DNA of 36,835 nucleotides, taken from positions 1 to 36,835 of IMG/VR virus record IMGVR_UViG_3300045922_000457. The stretch is one strand, 5' to 3'. Within the stretch, counting starts at the first letter, position 1, and every line of letters starts with the position of its first letter. Position numbers and translations under genes: made by a program. Positions 20,718-30,144 of the stretch are shown piece by piece. This DNA is from a virus. The notes below the pieces were generated by a model. It did no database searches. It saw only the letters and a program-made list of their open reading frames with translations, and had not been told where the DNA came from.

Positions 20718-21458
20718 TCACCCCATCTTTGGTTTCCCAAAATAATTGTTTGCCCATGCACCAGCGGCAGAACCAATAACAGAAGAACCAATGCCCTGCA
20801 GGGCCTGTCCAATCATAAGGTTCCCAGCCTGTAAGGCTCCAGCAGTGCCAACAAGACCCTGTCTAGCAGACATCTCCCTCCTTTTGAGAGCATCAAATAT
20901 GCTTGATATTTGTGTTGAGATATTTTGATTTGCTAGACCAAGCTGAGCTCCAGTTCCCATTAAAGCAGATAGTATTTGCGCATTTTGAGCGTTCATCTGT
21001 CCAAGTGCTTGTTGCTCCTGAAGTCTTGCCATACCTGCTTGTTGACCAAACAAGGCATCAGCCATCATTCCAGCACTAGAACTGCTTGCCCCACCACCCA
21101 TTGATGCGATCTGTCTGTTAAGATTTTGTTGCCTTTCTATATCAATTTGACGAGAAATTGGCCCAACATTAAGACCCCGCATGGACATCATCTGTTGGTT
21201 GAATCCTTCTGCCAAAACTGGGCTTATGCTAGCCAAAAGATCACCAAGAGATGCAAGCTGTGCTTCTGTAAATGAAACCTGCCTTTTTTGGTTTTCTAGC
21301 ATCAGCCTTTGCTGTTCAAGCTCTTGAGCCGTTGGAAGCGAGCTTTCTACATTCTCTAATGCTTGTCTTCTTTCTGCTTGAGCTGCTTTTTTAGCTGCTC
21401 TTGAAGCAAAGAAGGTACCACCTACTAAAGCAGCTCCACCAGCGATTAACGGCCACAT
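20718..21458 (-). CDS. Internal virion protein with N-terminal membrane-like segment (246 aa)
   Basis: It starts with a glycine-rich hydrophobic stretch (MWPLIAGGAALVGGTFFASR) followed by a Gln/Ala-rich helical body and Gly/Ser-rich loops (MGGGASSSSAGMM). It resembles small ejection proteins such as T7 gp14, which have a short N-terminal hydrophobic segment and Ala/Gln-rich helices. GGAGG precedes the ATG. It probably forms part of the trans-envelope channel with the two larger proteins downstream. Confidence 0.6.
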   Translation of the reverse strand: MWPLIAGGAALVGGTFFASRAAKKAAQAERRQALENVESSLPTAQELEQQRLMLENQKRQVSFTEAQLASLGDLLASISPVLAEGFNQQMMSMRGLNVGPISRQIDIERQQNLNRQIASMGGGASSSSAGMMADALFGQQAGMARLQEQQALGQMNAQNAQILSALMGTGAQLGLANQNISTQISSIFDALKRREMSARQGLVGTAGALQAGNLMIGQALQGIGSSVIGSAAGAWANNYFGKPKMG

Positions 21459-21459
21459 A

Positions 21460-23490
21460 TTAAGACCTCCTTATTGGGGTTATTGAGTAATAATTTGAAC
21501 CATCAATCATAAATACACTTCCAGTGCTTGCCCATAGAGATACAGCAATTTGTACTCTACCACCCGTTAATAAAAGGTTTTTTCCTCTAATCAATAAACT
21601 ATTGGTAATGGTTACCGGAGCATTACTACCAGGAGAGGTTGTGACTGAGTAGTTCATGTTTGAGCTCTTTCTTGCAAGGAAGTTCGCACCAGCCAAAGAG
21701 AAAGTTGACTCTCTAACAAGACAATTTATAGTAAAACCACTTGATGCATGTCTTGCAGTTATTTGGAATGTAAATAAATAATCGCTATTTGGATCAATAG
21801 CATAAGAAAGAGTTAAAAAATCACTAGGTGATGTTGGTAGTGGTGCCGCATCGAATAATGCGTTACTACATAGTACAGGCTCGTAATGTTTTCCTGTAGT
21901 ATAAAACAACGAACTACTGCTTGCTAATTGTAGCTGAGAAATAGGCATGCTTCCTGGTTGGATATAATCATTTAAAAATAAGAAATCATCTATCAAGCAA
22001 CTGGATACGTTATGAGACAAGTATCCGCTTGTTGATACATAGTTTTCAAAAGAATAAACCGCAACACTTCCGGAAGAAGAAGGGCTAAACCCAATAGACA
22101 CATCATTCCCTGGGGCTGAGTCACCAGAAATCAGAGGTAAGCTTGCTGCTTTTTCACCGTCTATAAAGAGATGTGCAGTATAATTATTTATTGCTAATGT
22201 ATACTCTCTTATTATAGATGTGTCTATTGGTACAAACAGAACCCTGGCATCATTGAAGTCATCAATTGCAACTCCACCTCTTGTGAAGCATAGAAAAACC
22301 GTTCTTTGAACTGAGGCATCTTTACATCTAATTCTAAACCCAGTGTTTGCAGCTGATACAGACGTGTTGTCGTTAATTGCGTCAACCCTAATTACAGCTT
22401 TTACTATAGTCCATACACTTGGTGAACCCATTGCTACTTGTGGTGAGTTTGAAGTTAAAGTTGTCGATGCAGCAGAAAAAGTATTGTACTGTGATAAAAA
22501 ATTTAATAGTGACCCAGAAACAGTAAATCCAGTCGGTGTTGCTGTATTCATCATTGCTACGCTGGAGTTTGCAACTGAAGATGGATCATATTCACCATTC
22601 ACATAACCAAGAACGTTAGATCCAAAATGCATAGATCCTTGGAAATTATCTGGAATATTGAATGTGCCATTTGTTATCTGTGTTCCTTCTTGAACTCCAT
22701 TTACATAAAGATTAACCTTTCTGCTTCCTGGTGGAAGAGAGCCATCAACAGATACAAGTACATGAACCCATTGACTACCCAAAACAACGCTTGTTCCAGT
22801 TATTGAGATAATTTCTTTTTTTGTGCTAGATGAAGCCGTTGTTGAAGCAAAAGAAAACTTAATCTTTCCTTCAATTGTTACGCTTATTTGTCCCATTACG
22901 CCTGGTATTGTCACAAGCGGCTTGTCGGCTAAGGGATTTTTAAACCAAAATCCAATTGAAAACTTTCTTCCATTAACTTGATAGAATTGTTGGCAAATAT
23001 TCTCGACACCAGGGCCTCCAACAATAAGGCTAGATGAACCAAACTTGCTGTCCGAACTAACTGGTACAATACATGATTTTTCTAATGTAGGGGTTAAGCT
23101 GTATGCGCCATTTTCGACTGACTCTTCAATAGAGTTAAATGTGTTTATTGTGTTTGACAAGATACCCTTTGATATAGAATTTACAATTGATTTTATGTTT
23201 GTTGCTGGAGCAATTGTGTAATTACTCTCTCCAGTAATAGACGAGATCATGTATCTAAGTCTTTTGATCTCATCTTCAACGCTTGAAGCATAATTTGTTG
23301 GACCAACTGGATGAGGGTTTGTCTGGGCAATTGCTTTTGTTGGATTGTAAACGTTGTTTATCGTTGAAGCACCCTCGACCTTTTCTGCAATCATGTTGTC
23401 TTTAACGGAAGAAAACTGATCATTCAGGTCTTCGTTGGTTAGAACCTCATCATCAACCCATGTTTTTGGAAGGTTAAATAAACCGCTCAT
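21460..23490 (-). CDS. Tail fibre / receptor-binding protein with LamG-like region (676 aa)
   Basis: The first ~30 residues (LPKTWVDDEVLTNEDLNDQF) match a common phage tail-fibre attachment start. The central part contains concanavalin/LamG-like segments (FSIGFWFKNPL, WVHVLVSVDG, VNLYVNGVQEG; then YTLAINNYTAHLFIDG), suggesting two carbohydrate- or surface-binding jelly rolls. It has no signal peptide, unlike the fibre-like protein across the window junction. It follows the tail hub gene, with GGAGGT before ATG 23490. This is the better candidate for the true virion receptor-binding protein. Confidence 0.75.
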   Translation of the reverse strand: MSGLFNLPKTWVDDEVLTNEDLNDQFSSVKDNMIAEKVEGASTINNVYNPTKAIAQTNPHPVGPTNYASSVEDEIKRLRYMISSITGESNYTIAPATNIKSIVNSISKGILSNTINTFNSIEESVENGAYSLTPTLEKSCIVPVSSDSKFGSSSLIVGGPGVENICQQFYQVNGRKFSIGFWFKNPLADKPLVTIPGVMGQISVTIEGKIKFSFASTTASSSTKKEIISITGTSVVLGSQWVHVLVSVDGSLPPGSRKVNLYVNGVQEGTQITNGTFNIPDNFQGSMHFGSNVLGYVNGEYDPSSVANSSVAMMNTATPTGFTVSGSLLNFLSQYNTFSAASTTLTSNSPQVAMGSPSVWTIVKAVIRVDAINDNTSVSAANTGFRIRCKDASVQRTVFLCFTRGGVAIDDFNDARVLFVPIDTSIIREYTLAINNYTAHLFIDGEKAASLPLISGDSAPGNDVSIGFSPSSSGSVAVYSFENYVSTSGYLSHNVSSCLIDDFLFLNDYIQPGSMPISQLQLASSSSLFYTTGKHYEPVLCSNALFDAAPLPTSPSDFLTLSYAIDPNSDYLFTFQITARHASSGFTINCLVRESTFSLAGANFLARKSSNMNYSVTTSPGSNAPVTITNSLLIRGKNLLLTGGRVQIAVSLWASTGSVFMIDGSNYYSITPIRRS

Positions 23491-23491
23491 C

Positions 23492-25222
23492 CTAAGTTAC
23501 CTCCGGCGAATTTCCTTTGTCAGCCTGTCCTGTTACTCTGAAGCTTATTGTAACACCAACAATCTTAAAATTCGACTTATCATCGTTGTAAAATTTTAAG
23601 CTAATACTCCTGCCTCTTCCGTATATTCTCAATCGGCTTTTTCTTGTTGCTCTACCCTGAAGTCTTGAGTGGTCTAATTGTATGGAATCTAGTTGGGCGC
23701 CCTTACCTAACTTGAACGTTTTTGTGCCCTGTTTTCTTCCTTCGATGAACCAATCCATCTTAAGTTCTGTATTTCCTGTTGGAATGTATTCAATTTCAAC
23801 AAAATCGAAATTCTTATTGTTTGGAACTCCCATATCTAAGTGCGGAGTTTGAAACATTCCATTGTATTTTTTTGTTACATCGTTATCAACATACCTATTG
23901 TTTGTCTCAAGTATGTAAACCTGTCCATCGTTTGACCCAAACATTATCTCATCAACTAACGATACATTCCTTCTTAGTGCTAGCACATTTGGCTTGATGT
24001 GCGTGTATGTCGTCACTTTTGGTTCCTGTTCTGTAAAGTCAAATCGCACAACATAGCTGTTAACAAGCGAGTTGATTCCCCTATAGACAAAGTATGCTGC
24101 TCTTCCTGCCTCGTGCCACAGCGCCTGATGGTCTCCAATTCCAAGAGAAGATGTCCTTTGTAAAATGTAATTCTGAATTGATAGTGCTCTATATAGGTTT
24201 GCTGATTCAATACCACCCAACTTAAGCGTGGCACTCATGCTTTGAACCATTCTGGTATTTTGAATCATTAAAACATCATCCTGGACTGTTGCCACAGAAA
24301 ATGGAGAAGAACTACCAATGTTGTCATTCAGTTTTGCAAAATACCAAGTTGTTGGATCCCCAATATCTGGTTGCTGAAGCTGATAAAGTCCGGTCGGATA
24401 CTTAACAACGTGTAGTTTATTTTTGTATTCAAACGATGCAATAATTCTATCTCCCTCGCCAGGATAAACGTTGAACAACGCTGTATTAAATGTTCCGGTG
24501 ATAGAAAAGTCCTCGTGACCGTACTCTGTTCCAGAAACAGTGTTTGAACTGGCATAAACAAAATGGGGCAGATTATCATTGCCGAATACGAAAACTCTTC
24601 CAAAAAATTGAATTCCAGCAAAAGGATAAGAAGTCTTGCCCGTTGTTCCGTTCCAGTCTGCTGCCGGCTTTTTTATGTTTCTTCTTTTGTCTGATCCATC
24701 TTCTAAAACCTGAATCTGAGAACCACCAGTAAGTATAAGCAGCTTTCTTGGGTTATCGCTCCCACCTGCTCCAATAAACTCTCTTCCACACTGAATAAAA
24801 AAGGCCCTGTTTAATATTTGTAATCTCTCTGGAGCTGTAAAACCCTCCGAGTCCTTTTCATCTGACGGTAAAACCTCGATATATGTGTATGGGTCTTCGT
24901 ATCTGTAAACCCTTCCATTTGCTGTAACTACAATTAAATACTGGGTTCCAGAGTTTGGCCACCAATCGTAAATACCAACAATCTTTGCAGGGGTGTTAGG
25001 TGGATCGTCTGAATCAACATCAAGAATGTGGTCATAGTCAACGTTGTTATACCTAAACCTCTTGATATAAGAGTTATACCCAGGCGCCTTCTGTATTGTT
25101 CCGTTTGATATTATCGCGTTTTCACAGTCAATTATATTTGAAGGAGGAATATTGTTTGGACTTAAATCCGTTAGAAGCCCGCCGACAGAAACTGGAAGTT
25201 GTGCTTGTTGACCCGCATACAT
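23492..25222 (-). CDS. Tail hub / stabilization protein, beta-propeller-like (576 aa)
   Basis: The start LPVSVGGLLTDLSPNNIP and the repeated strands with Trp/Tyr-Gly turns (YLIVVTANGRVYRYEDP, LHVVKYPTGLYQL) resemble podoviral tail hub or P22 gp10-type stabilization proteins that form the nozzle below the portal. I use ATG 25222, which overlaps the upstream stop as TAATG; the frame extends 24 bp further up. It follows the head-tail adaptor and precedes the tail fibre, the usual order. Confidence 0.65.
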   Translation of the reverse strand: MYAGQQAQLPVSVGGLLTDLSPNNIPPSNIIDCENAIISNGTIQKAPGYNSYIKRFRYNNVDYDHILDVDSDDPPNTPAKIVGIYDWWPNSGTQYLIVVTANGRVYRYEDPYTYIEVLPSDEKDSEGFTAPERLQILNRAFFIQCGREFIGAGGSDNPRKLLILTGGSQIQVLEDGSDKRRNIKKPAADWNGTTGKTSYPFAGIQFFGRVFVFGNDNLPHFVYASSNTVSGTEYGHEDFSITGTFNTALFNVYPGEGDRIIASFEYKNKLHVVKYPTGLYQLQQPDIGDPTTWYFAKLNDNIGSSSPFSVATVQDDVLMIQNTRMVQSMSATLKLGGIESANLYRALSIQNYILQRTSSLGIGDHQALWHEAGRAAYFVYRGINSLVNSYVVRFDFTEQEPKVTTYTHIKPNVLALRRNVSLVDEIMFGSNDGQVYILETNNRYVDNDVTKKYNGMFQTPHLDMGVPNNKNFDFVEIEYIPTGNTELKMDWFIEGRKQGTKTFKLGKGAQLDSIQLDHSRLQGRATRKSRLRIYGRGRSISLKFYNDDKSNFKIVGVTISFRVTGQADKGNSPEVT

Positions 25223-26205
25223 TAGTAATTCCAGATGCCGAACCAAGGACGCTTGATTCTAGCAACCTGCTCCCTTCTTGGAATCAATCTTGCCCTGTCA
25301 AAATTAGATGAAGAACGCTGGTTTTTTGCTTCCTTTACCATTGCGTTTAAACCAAGCTGAGTCTTGCTGAAATAAACATCAGCTTGGTCGTCATTCTTTT
25401 GACGAAGAATGTAGTACGCAACACCGTAGGCTAAAACAATTCTGTGAATTAAAGGACACTTGGGAACGCTGGTCACAGAGTCGGTAAGAGCAGGAGGAAC
25501 CTTTACGTAATCAATATCACCCCTTGCTTCAGTGTTTGGTGTTGTATTAATCCTTATCGTGTAAGAGTTTGTAGAATTATCCACGCTTTTTATAGCGAAA
25601 TAATCAGGCATTCTGGTTTGAAGATATGTTAGTGGGAATTCCCTTAACATTGAATCCATGTCACTGATAAAGGCTTGTTGAAAAAGGTTTGGTATATTTA
25701 GTGCCGTAATCCTCATTGCTCCGGCAAGCCTTACAATGTCACTTCCAAGAGAATAATCTAACGAATGGATTCTGGCAGTAAGCCCTGTGGCAGAACTTCC
25801 AATATATCCAAAATCAATGGTCGCTGTTGTAGAAAGCCCAACGTGAGCAACAATACGGTAAAAATCAGGAGAGCCATCAACACGGATGTATCGTCCGAGA
25901 AAATTCTCCGAAGGAGTCTGCGAAAACGTAATCGTAGTCGAACCAGACGTAACATTGACATTTACTGTAACAGAAGGCTTTAGTTTAATCGATAGCGGAT
26001 TTTCTTCCAGCGCCCAAGGAAACGGCTCACCCATCTCTACATTGAACTCGTTAGATCCAGAAAGTATGGCAAGCTGCATTCTGTTAAGATAAGTTAATGC
26101 ATCAGCCCTGAATTCTGATGGATATTGAGAAGAAAGAAGGTCTGGACTCTCACCGGCGAAGCGTAGTGCCTGACTTATTATTTCTTGACTGTTTGTCAGG
26201 TACAT
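25222..26205 (-). CDS. Head-to-tail adaptor-like protein (327 aa)
   Basis: The product has an N-terminal helix pair typical of head-tail adaptors (NSQEIISQALRFAGESPD and FRADALTYLNRMQLAILSG) and a helical region near residues 240-285 (IVLAYGVAYYILRQKNDDQA). The inserted beta-rich middle may contact the tail hub. AAGGAGG precedes the ATG. Its place between small head proteins and the hub fits a portal-binding ring. Similarity to T7 gp11/P22 gp4-like proteins is by layout, not by a strict motif. Confidence 0.6.
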   Translation of the reverse strand: MYLTNSQEIISQALRFAGESPDLLSSQYPSEFRADALTYLNRMQLAILSGSNEFNVEMGEPFPWALEENPLSIKLKPSVTVNVNVTSGSTTITFSQTPSENFLGRYIRVDGSPDFYRIVAHVGLSTTATIDFGYIGSSATGLTARIHSLDYSLGSDIVRLAGAMRITALNIPNLFQQAFISDMDSMLREFPLTYLQTRMPDYFAIKSVDNSTNSYTIRINTTPNTEARGDIDYVKVPPALTDSVTSVPKCPLIHRIVLAYGVAYYILRQKNDDQADVYFSKTQLGLNAMVKEAKNQRSSSNFDRARLIPRREQVARIKRPWFGIWNY

Positions 26206-26214
26206 GGCCCCTCC

Positions 26215-26961
26215 TTATTTCTGTATTCTATAAATTACTTGAACATTATTGTCCGCATTAGATGAGCTAAAATATGGAACAATTCCTTCGCCATTCTGAA
26301 GAATCAAGCCGCCAGTTGCGGTAAAGTCAACCTCTACCTCTTGCTTATCTGGAAGTGCTTTTTTAATTTGGAACATTGATAAAACCGTAACACCATTAGA
26401 TATAACAGACTGAGACGGTGCTGTGCTTGCAGTTACAACAAGATGGTACATTTCTGGATCTAAACCGAACCCTGCTGGACCGCCCCTTGCCCAATTGTTT
26501 GGCGGATTAAACACCAAAAAAACGTCTCCAACAGTGTATGAAGTTGGAAGGGTAATACCAGTAAGAACTGCCAAAGAACTTCCATTGTAATACCTATAAA
26601 CATAGGTTGGAGCACCAGTATTCCCTTGGGTTACGGTCAAGACAATGTTTGAAAACTTTCTAACACAACCAACAGAAAAACCATCGTTATTCGATGTCGT
26701 GAAGATGTTAACCGAACCATCGTTTTGGATGGTTGAGCTAACGTCAACACCCTTTGGAGAGTTAGAGTCAATAATTCTGTAAAATTTAAAATCTTTTTTA
26801 GCAATAGAACGACCAATTCCCACATTTGAGGCTGAACCACTCTCGTTGGCAGCTTTTACTTTTAAAATCTCAAGCTGTTGGTTGGACGGTGGCATTAGAA
26901 CCGGATCTTTTCCCGTTCCCAGATAGCCCGTTTGCAGTACCAGTACGTTCTGTTTCGACAT
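26215..26961 (-). CDS. Virion-associated beta-rich protein (248 aa)
   Basis: This Ser/Asn/Gly-rich beta protein has no signal peptide. It starts 92 bp inside the preceding gene, but the start is convincing because AGAGGT stands 6 nt before ATG 26961. Strand-like stretches (FSNIVLTVTQGN, YVYRYYNGSSLAVLTG) suggest a jelly-roll or decoration-type fold. It lies between small head proteins and the adaptor, so it is probably a structural protein. No family name. Confidence 0.6.
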   Translation of the reverse strand: MSKQNVLVLQTGYLGTGKDPVLMPPSNQQLEILKVKAANESGSASNVGIGRSIAKKDFKFYRIIDSNSPKGVDVSSTIQNDGSVNIFTTSNNDGFSVGCVRKFSNIVLTVTQGNTGAPTYVYRYYNGSSLAVLTGITLPTSYTVGDVFLVFNPPNNWARGGPAGFGLDPEMYHLVVTASTAPSQSVISNGVTVLSMFQIKKALPDKQEVEVDFTATGGLILQNGEGIVPYFSSSNADNNVQVIYRIQK

Positions 26962-27205
26962 TTGCTACCTCTTTTTTAGGATTGTCTTCCCTTTCTGGAT
27001 GGCGAACACCGTCTTCGGTGTAAACCTGACCAGCATACTCTCCGTCAATGAACTTGTAGTAAGCAACTTCTCCCTCGTTAGAGATTCTTACATAGTTTCT
27101 ATTAGCGTAGATTTGACCAGTTTTTGGATCTCTTAGAGAAGTCCTTAGATCAAGTCTTCCGTTTTCATCCAGTAATGGCCATTCAGTTTTTTGCGTAGGT
27201 TTCAT
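26870..27205 (-). CDS. Small virion-associated protein (111 aa)
   Basis: The polar, charged product has a YANRNYVRISNEGEVAYYKF strand region and a disordered C terminus rich in Gly/Ser/Asn (TANGLSGNGKRSGSN). That disordered tail is encoded by the DNA that also encodes the start of the next gene, which explains its low complexity. A structural or head-maturation role is inferred from position only. Confidence 0.6.
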   Translation of the reverse strand: MKPTQKTEWPLLDENGRLDLRTSLRDPKTGQIYANRNYVRISNEGEVAYYKFIDGEYAGQVYTEDGVRHPEREDNPKKEVANVETERTGTANGLSGNGKRSGSNATVQPTA

Positions 27206-27207
27206 AT

Positions 27208-27567
27208 TTAGCTCCCGTAAGCAATTACTTTTAGTGTTGTAGCAGCAGGCGCATAGGTATTCGGAACCTCAACCAATGGGCCGGCAGAAGGTGAAGAATA
27301 ATTTCCATGGTAAATCAAAATCTTATTGTTTGCAGAGTCAAACTTGTAAACAAGACCATCCCCATGAGAATCATCCGAGATAACGAGACTGTCTAGTTTG
27401 TTCCTAAAGCCAAGTTTACCAATGTCTAATGGAATTCCACCTGTCGGATAAGTCAAAGACCCGTTTCCAAAGCTAATTGTTCCGCTGTATCGGATATCTT
27501 TGTCAGAAACAACACCCTTACGTTGTTCCATAGAGTAACTTACATCTGAAGCAGAAATTGCTGGCAT
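27208..27567 (-). CDS. Small head-associated protein (119 aa)
   Basis: This beta-rich protein has phrases typical of phage head decoration or tail-terminator type proteins (DSHGDGLVYKFDSANNKILI, then VIAYGS at the end). It starts at ATG 27567 after TAAGGAGG and is two genes after the capsid. A hairpin (27584-27633) lies immediately upstream. I cannot name the family; a virion protein is likely. Confidence 0.6.
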   Translation of the reverse strand: MPAISASDVSYSMEQRKGVVSDKDIRYSGTISFGNGSLTYPTGGIPLDIGKLGFRNKLDSLVISDDSHGDGLVYKFDSANNKILIYHGNYSSPSAGPLVEVPNTYAPAATTLKVIAYGS

Positions 27568-27583
27568 ATTACCTCCTTAAAGG

Positions 27584-27633
27584 TTGTGTGGAGCCATCAT
27601 AACCCCTACGCTAATTATAATGACCCCACACAA
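27584..27633. other. Strong intergenic hairpin in the late operon
   Basis: TTGTGTGG (27584-27591) pairs with CCACACAA (27626-27633), and CATCATAA inside can pair with TTATAATG with one mismatch that is G-U in the minus-strand mRNA. The T tract (GTTTTTT) lies on the plus side, so it is not a normal terminator for the late mRNA. It may be an mRNA-stabilising or processing stem, or an antisense terminator. Confidence 0.5.
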
Positions 27634-27641
27634 GTTTTTTA

Positions 27642-28070
27642 TCAAGCAGACTGTACAAAGTCGCTGTTGTTAGCTAACTCTTCTGGAGAATAGTTAACTT
27701 GAACGATAGAGTATCCCGCTCCCGCGGCACCACCACCAGATGCTGCAGTTGTTACCTCAAAAGCAACAACCTCTCCAACCTGTAGAAGTTTTGGATCAAT
27801 GTATTTGCCGTAAACCTTACCAGCAGCAACACCGCCTGGAATTGTGATGGTTGTTAACACAGACTCGCCAGCAGAAATTCCGACCCCGTTTCGCTTCTTA
27901 ACAGTCACAACAATGTTTCCAGTAGAAACAGTTGCATCCGAGATAGCAAAACCAACAAACACAAGGTTTACAGGTCTAGGGCAAAGAAACTGCTGCTTAA
28001 CGCCAGCACTAGTAAGAGACTGAGCACTTACTTCTGTTGGTAGCGGACTTAAATTAGGATAAACGTACAT
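27642..28070 (-). CDS. Capsid-adjacent beta-rich protein, possible decoration protein (142 aa)
   Basis: Immediately downstream of the capsid gene. The product is beta-rich with Gly/Val-rich strands (TGNIVVTVKKRNG, LLQVGEVVAFEVTTAASGGG), compatible with a small immunoglobulin- or jelly-roll-like head decoration protein. AGGAGG precedes its ATG. Such proteins commonly accompany N4-gp56-type capsids. The assignment is by position and composition. Confidence 0.6.
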   Translation of the reverse strand: MYVYPNLSPLPTEVSAQSLTSAGVKQQFLCPRPVNLVFVGFAISDATVSTGNIVVTVKKRNGVGISAGESVLTTITIPGGVAAGKVYGKYIDPKLLQVGEVVAFEVTTAASGGGAAGAGYSIVQVNYSPEELANNSDFVQSA

Positions 28071-28085
28071 TTTATGCCTCCTTTA

Positions 28086-29039
28086 TTATAAGGATCCAAA
28101 CTTAACGATTCGAGCTTCACCTGGATTTGCGGTATCCCAAACGCTGCCAAACTCGGCAATTCCATACCAAGCAACAGCTTTTTGACGACCAAAATCCCGT
28201 GGAATCTCGGCTCGAAGTTCTGGATCGAGAACAACCGCCATAGCTACAGAGTCATCACCGAAAAACACGGCCTCACCTGTTACACCGCCAGCGCCAACAG
28301 AGTTGCTTAGAGCACCGAAGTTGTTTGATTCAATGAATCGGATTCCTTCGACTCGACCGATCTCTCCGTTGTATTTTGCTTCTGGGTTGGTGTATTTGTG
28401 CCATGTTTCCCAATTAGGATCGCTCTTGATACCACGACAAACTTTAGTGGAAGCAATACAAATGTATTCATCACCATCGTTTATCCCTGGAATCTTAAGA
28501 GTTCCATACATGTAATCTCGAATTTCTTCGACATGATACATTTTCATGTTTGACAAAGCCGTTGCAGCATATGATCCGTTAGTGGAGATATTGATTGAAG
28601 CTGCTCCGGTAGCAACAGCAGCAATCTTCACATCGCTCGACTTGTACGCAGCAGCAGCTGCATTGTCCATAACAAGACTCATTTGTTTGATTAGGTTTTT
28701 TTGTACAATGTTTTCCACATCAAACTTAGATAGATCCTCTGCTAGAGAAGTGAATGGAACAGCGCGCCCCCACTCAGAAACAGTGATCGACTTGGTTGAT
28801 AAAGTTAACTGATCTTCTGGGATGTTCTGTCCTTCAGTGATTCTTCCATTGCCTGGGACATCTAAGTTTGAAACCCTAGTAATGGTAATGGATTCGCCTT
28901 TTTTGCGTCCATAACCACTCTCTGGTCGTACGAATTGCATGAACTTTGTTCTAGCAATCGCAGCATAACGAAGTTGCTCTGACATAGCATGGTTTTTATA
29001 GACACCGTTAGGTGCATCAAAACTCCATGTAAAATTCAT
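28086..29039 (-). CDS. Major capsid protein, N4-gp56-type HK97 fold
   Basis: The 317-aa sequence has an N-terminal arm, then KGESITITRVSNLD (residues ~48-61). A helix-rich centre follows (LVMDNAAAAAYKSSDV), and later a YICIASTKVCRGIKSDPNWE region and a GAVFFGDDSVAMAVV-like strand (written GEAVFFGDDSVAMAVV in this protein). This pattern is typical of N4-gp56 family capsids, whose subunits build the icosahedral head. It follows the scaffold gene directly, with AAGGAGG before ATG 29039. The capsid-type identification is fairly secure by order and sequence style. Confidence 0.8.
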   Translation of the reverse strand: MNFTWSFDAPNGVYKNHAMSEQLRYAAIARTKFMQFVRPESGYGRKKGESITITRVSNLDVPGNGRITEGQNIPEDQLTLSTKSITVSEWGRAVPFTSLAEDLSKFDVENIVQKNLIKQMSLVMDNAAAAAYKSSDVKIAAVATGAASINISTNGSYAATALSNMKMYHVEEIRDYMYGTLKIPGINDGDEYICIASTKVCRGIKSDPNWETWHKYTNPEAKYNGEIGRVEGIRFIESNNFGALSNSVGAGGVTGEAVFFGDDSVAMAVVLDPELRAEIPRDFGRQKAVAWYGIAEFGSVWDTANPGEARIVKFGSL

Positions 29040-29096
29040 ATTACCTCCTTGTTAGCCTCGCCATGATTCCATTTCATAGCTTTGGCGTGTTAAACC

Positions 29097-29876
29097 TTAA
29101 CCCCTCTTTCGAAGAGACTTTAATTGCTCAACCATAGACTTTGGCTTAGTAGCCTGGGTAGATGGTTGTGCTTGGGCACCACTAGAACTGCCAGCAATTC
29201 TTACGGGAGCAGATGCCAACTCTTCTGTAGGCATTTTCTGTCCGCGAATTGCATACAACTCACGTCGTGCTGCCTGCGCTATCTTAGATAATGCAGCATC
29301 TTCTGTTAAACCTGCAAGCTCATTTTTTGCAGCAAGCTCAGAAGTTACCGCCCTAACCAATAATTTTGCATTTGCTAAGTCGGAATATGTCCGATAAAAA
29401 CGCTCTTCTATTTCCTTTCTCTTGGCATTCTCTTCTTGAACCTGCTGAAGACGCGCAACAGCTCTCTGCTCAATTATCTCTGCGTATTTCTTAGGATTAG
29501 ACCAAATCAAATTTTCAAGATCCTCCTCTGGATCCTGTTTTTCTGGTTGCGGTTGAAACTGGCTCTGAATTGCCTCAAACCTTCCCTTGGTTTGCTCCAA
29601 TTGCTCAAGATACCCTTGAAGCTCGGCATAAGACTTAAACACCCTGTTTCCAAGCCTGATCTCCTGAACCTGCTCGGCTTGTTGTTGAGCCGCGCTCTGT
29701 GCTGGTTGTTCCTCCTGTTTAAATGTAATGTCAGGCATACTAACCTGTTCGACTGCTGCTTCGGCAGGTGTTGTAACTGGGCTTTGTAAATCTTCATCCT
29801 TGAAATCTCTATTGGCTTGTGCTTGCTTTAATTGCTCTGCTAACCCTTTTCCTTGTACTTCTGTTTGTTGTTGCAT
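29097..29876 (-). CDS. Scaffolding protein
   Basis: The 259-aa product is Gln/Glu/Ala-rich and helical throughout, with low-complexity Gln-rich arms (AAQQQAEQVQEIRLGN; FQPQPEKQDPEEDLENLIW) and a basic C-terminal tail (MVEQLKSLRKRG) typical of scaffolds that bind the capsid inside surface. It lies between portal and capsid, the classic position. It would be needed in prohead assembly and removed afterwards. Confidence 0.75.
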   Translation of the reverse strand: MQQQTEVQGKGLAEQLKQAQANRDFKDEDLQSPVTTPAEAAVEQVSMPDITFKQEEQPAQSAAQQQAEQVQEIRLGNRVFKSYAELQGYLEQLEQTKGRFEAIQSQFQPQPEKQDPEEDLENLIWSNPKKYAEIIEQRAVARLQQVQEENAKRKEIEERFYRTYSDLANAKLLVRAVTSELAAKNELAGLTEDAALSKIAQAARRELYAIRGQKMPTEELASAPVRIAGSSSGAQAQPSTQATKPKSMVEQLKSLRKRG

Positions 29877-29880
29877 AGGC

Positions 29881-30144
29881 TTATCCTTTCATGTTTTTAG
29901 ATTCAATAACCCTAGATCGCATAATGGCAGTGTCTAATGCTCTAACCTGAGACCTTAACTCAGAAAGAACATGACAATTAGCCAAATACAACGAGGGATC
30001 TGTACAACCTGTTTTGACAAGATTGTCTATCTTTATCAATACCATCTCAATCTTCTCTAAGAGAAAACTCTTAAAAAACTCAGCGGCAAGCTCTGCCTGT
30101 CTCCCCTTTTCAACTACTCTTAAAACTTTATCATAATCACTCAT
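29881..30144 (-). CDS. Small helical protein between portal and scaffold (87 aa)
   Basis: It is joined to the portal gene by an ATGA overlap. The product is helical and amphipathic (VVEKGRQAELAAEFFKSFLL, LSELRSQVRALDTAIMRSR). Small helical proteins at this position are common in podoviruses but have no uniform role. It may be a portal-associated or head-assembly helper. No family recognised. Confidence 0.65.
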   Translation of the reverse strand: MSDYDKVLRVVEKGRQAELAAEFFKSFLLEKIEMVLIKIDNLVKTGCTDPSLYLANCHVLSELRSQVRALDTAIMRSRVIESKNMKG

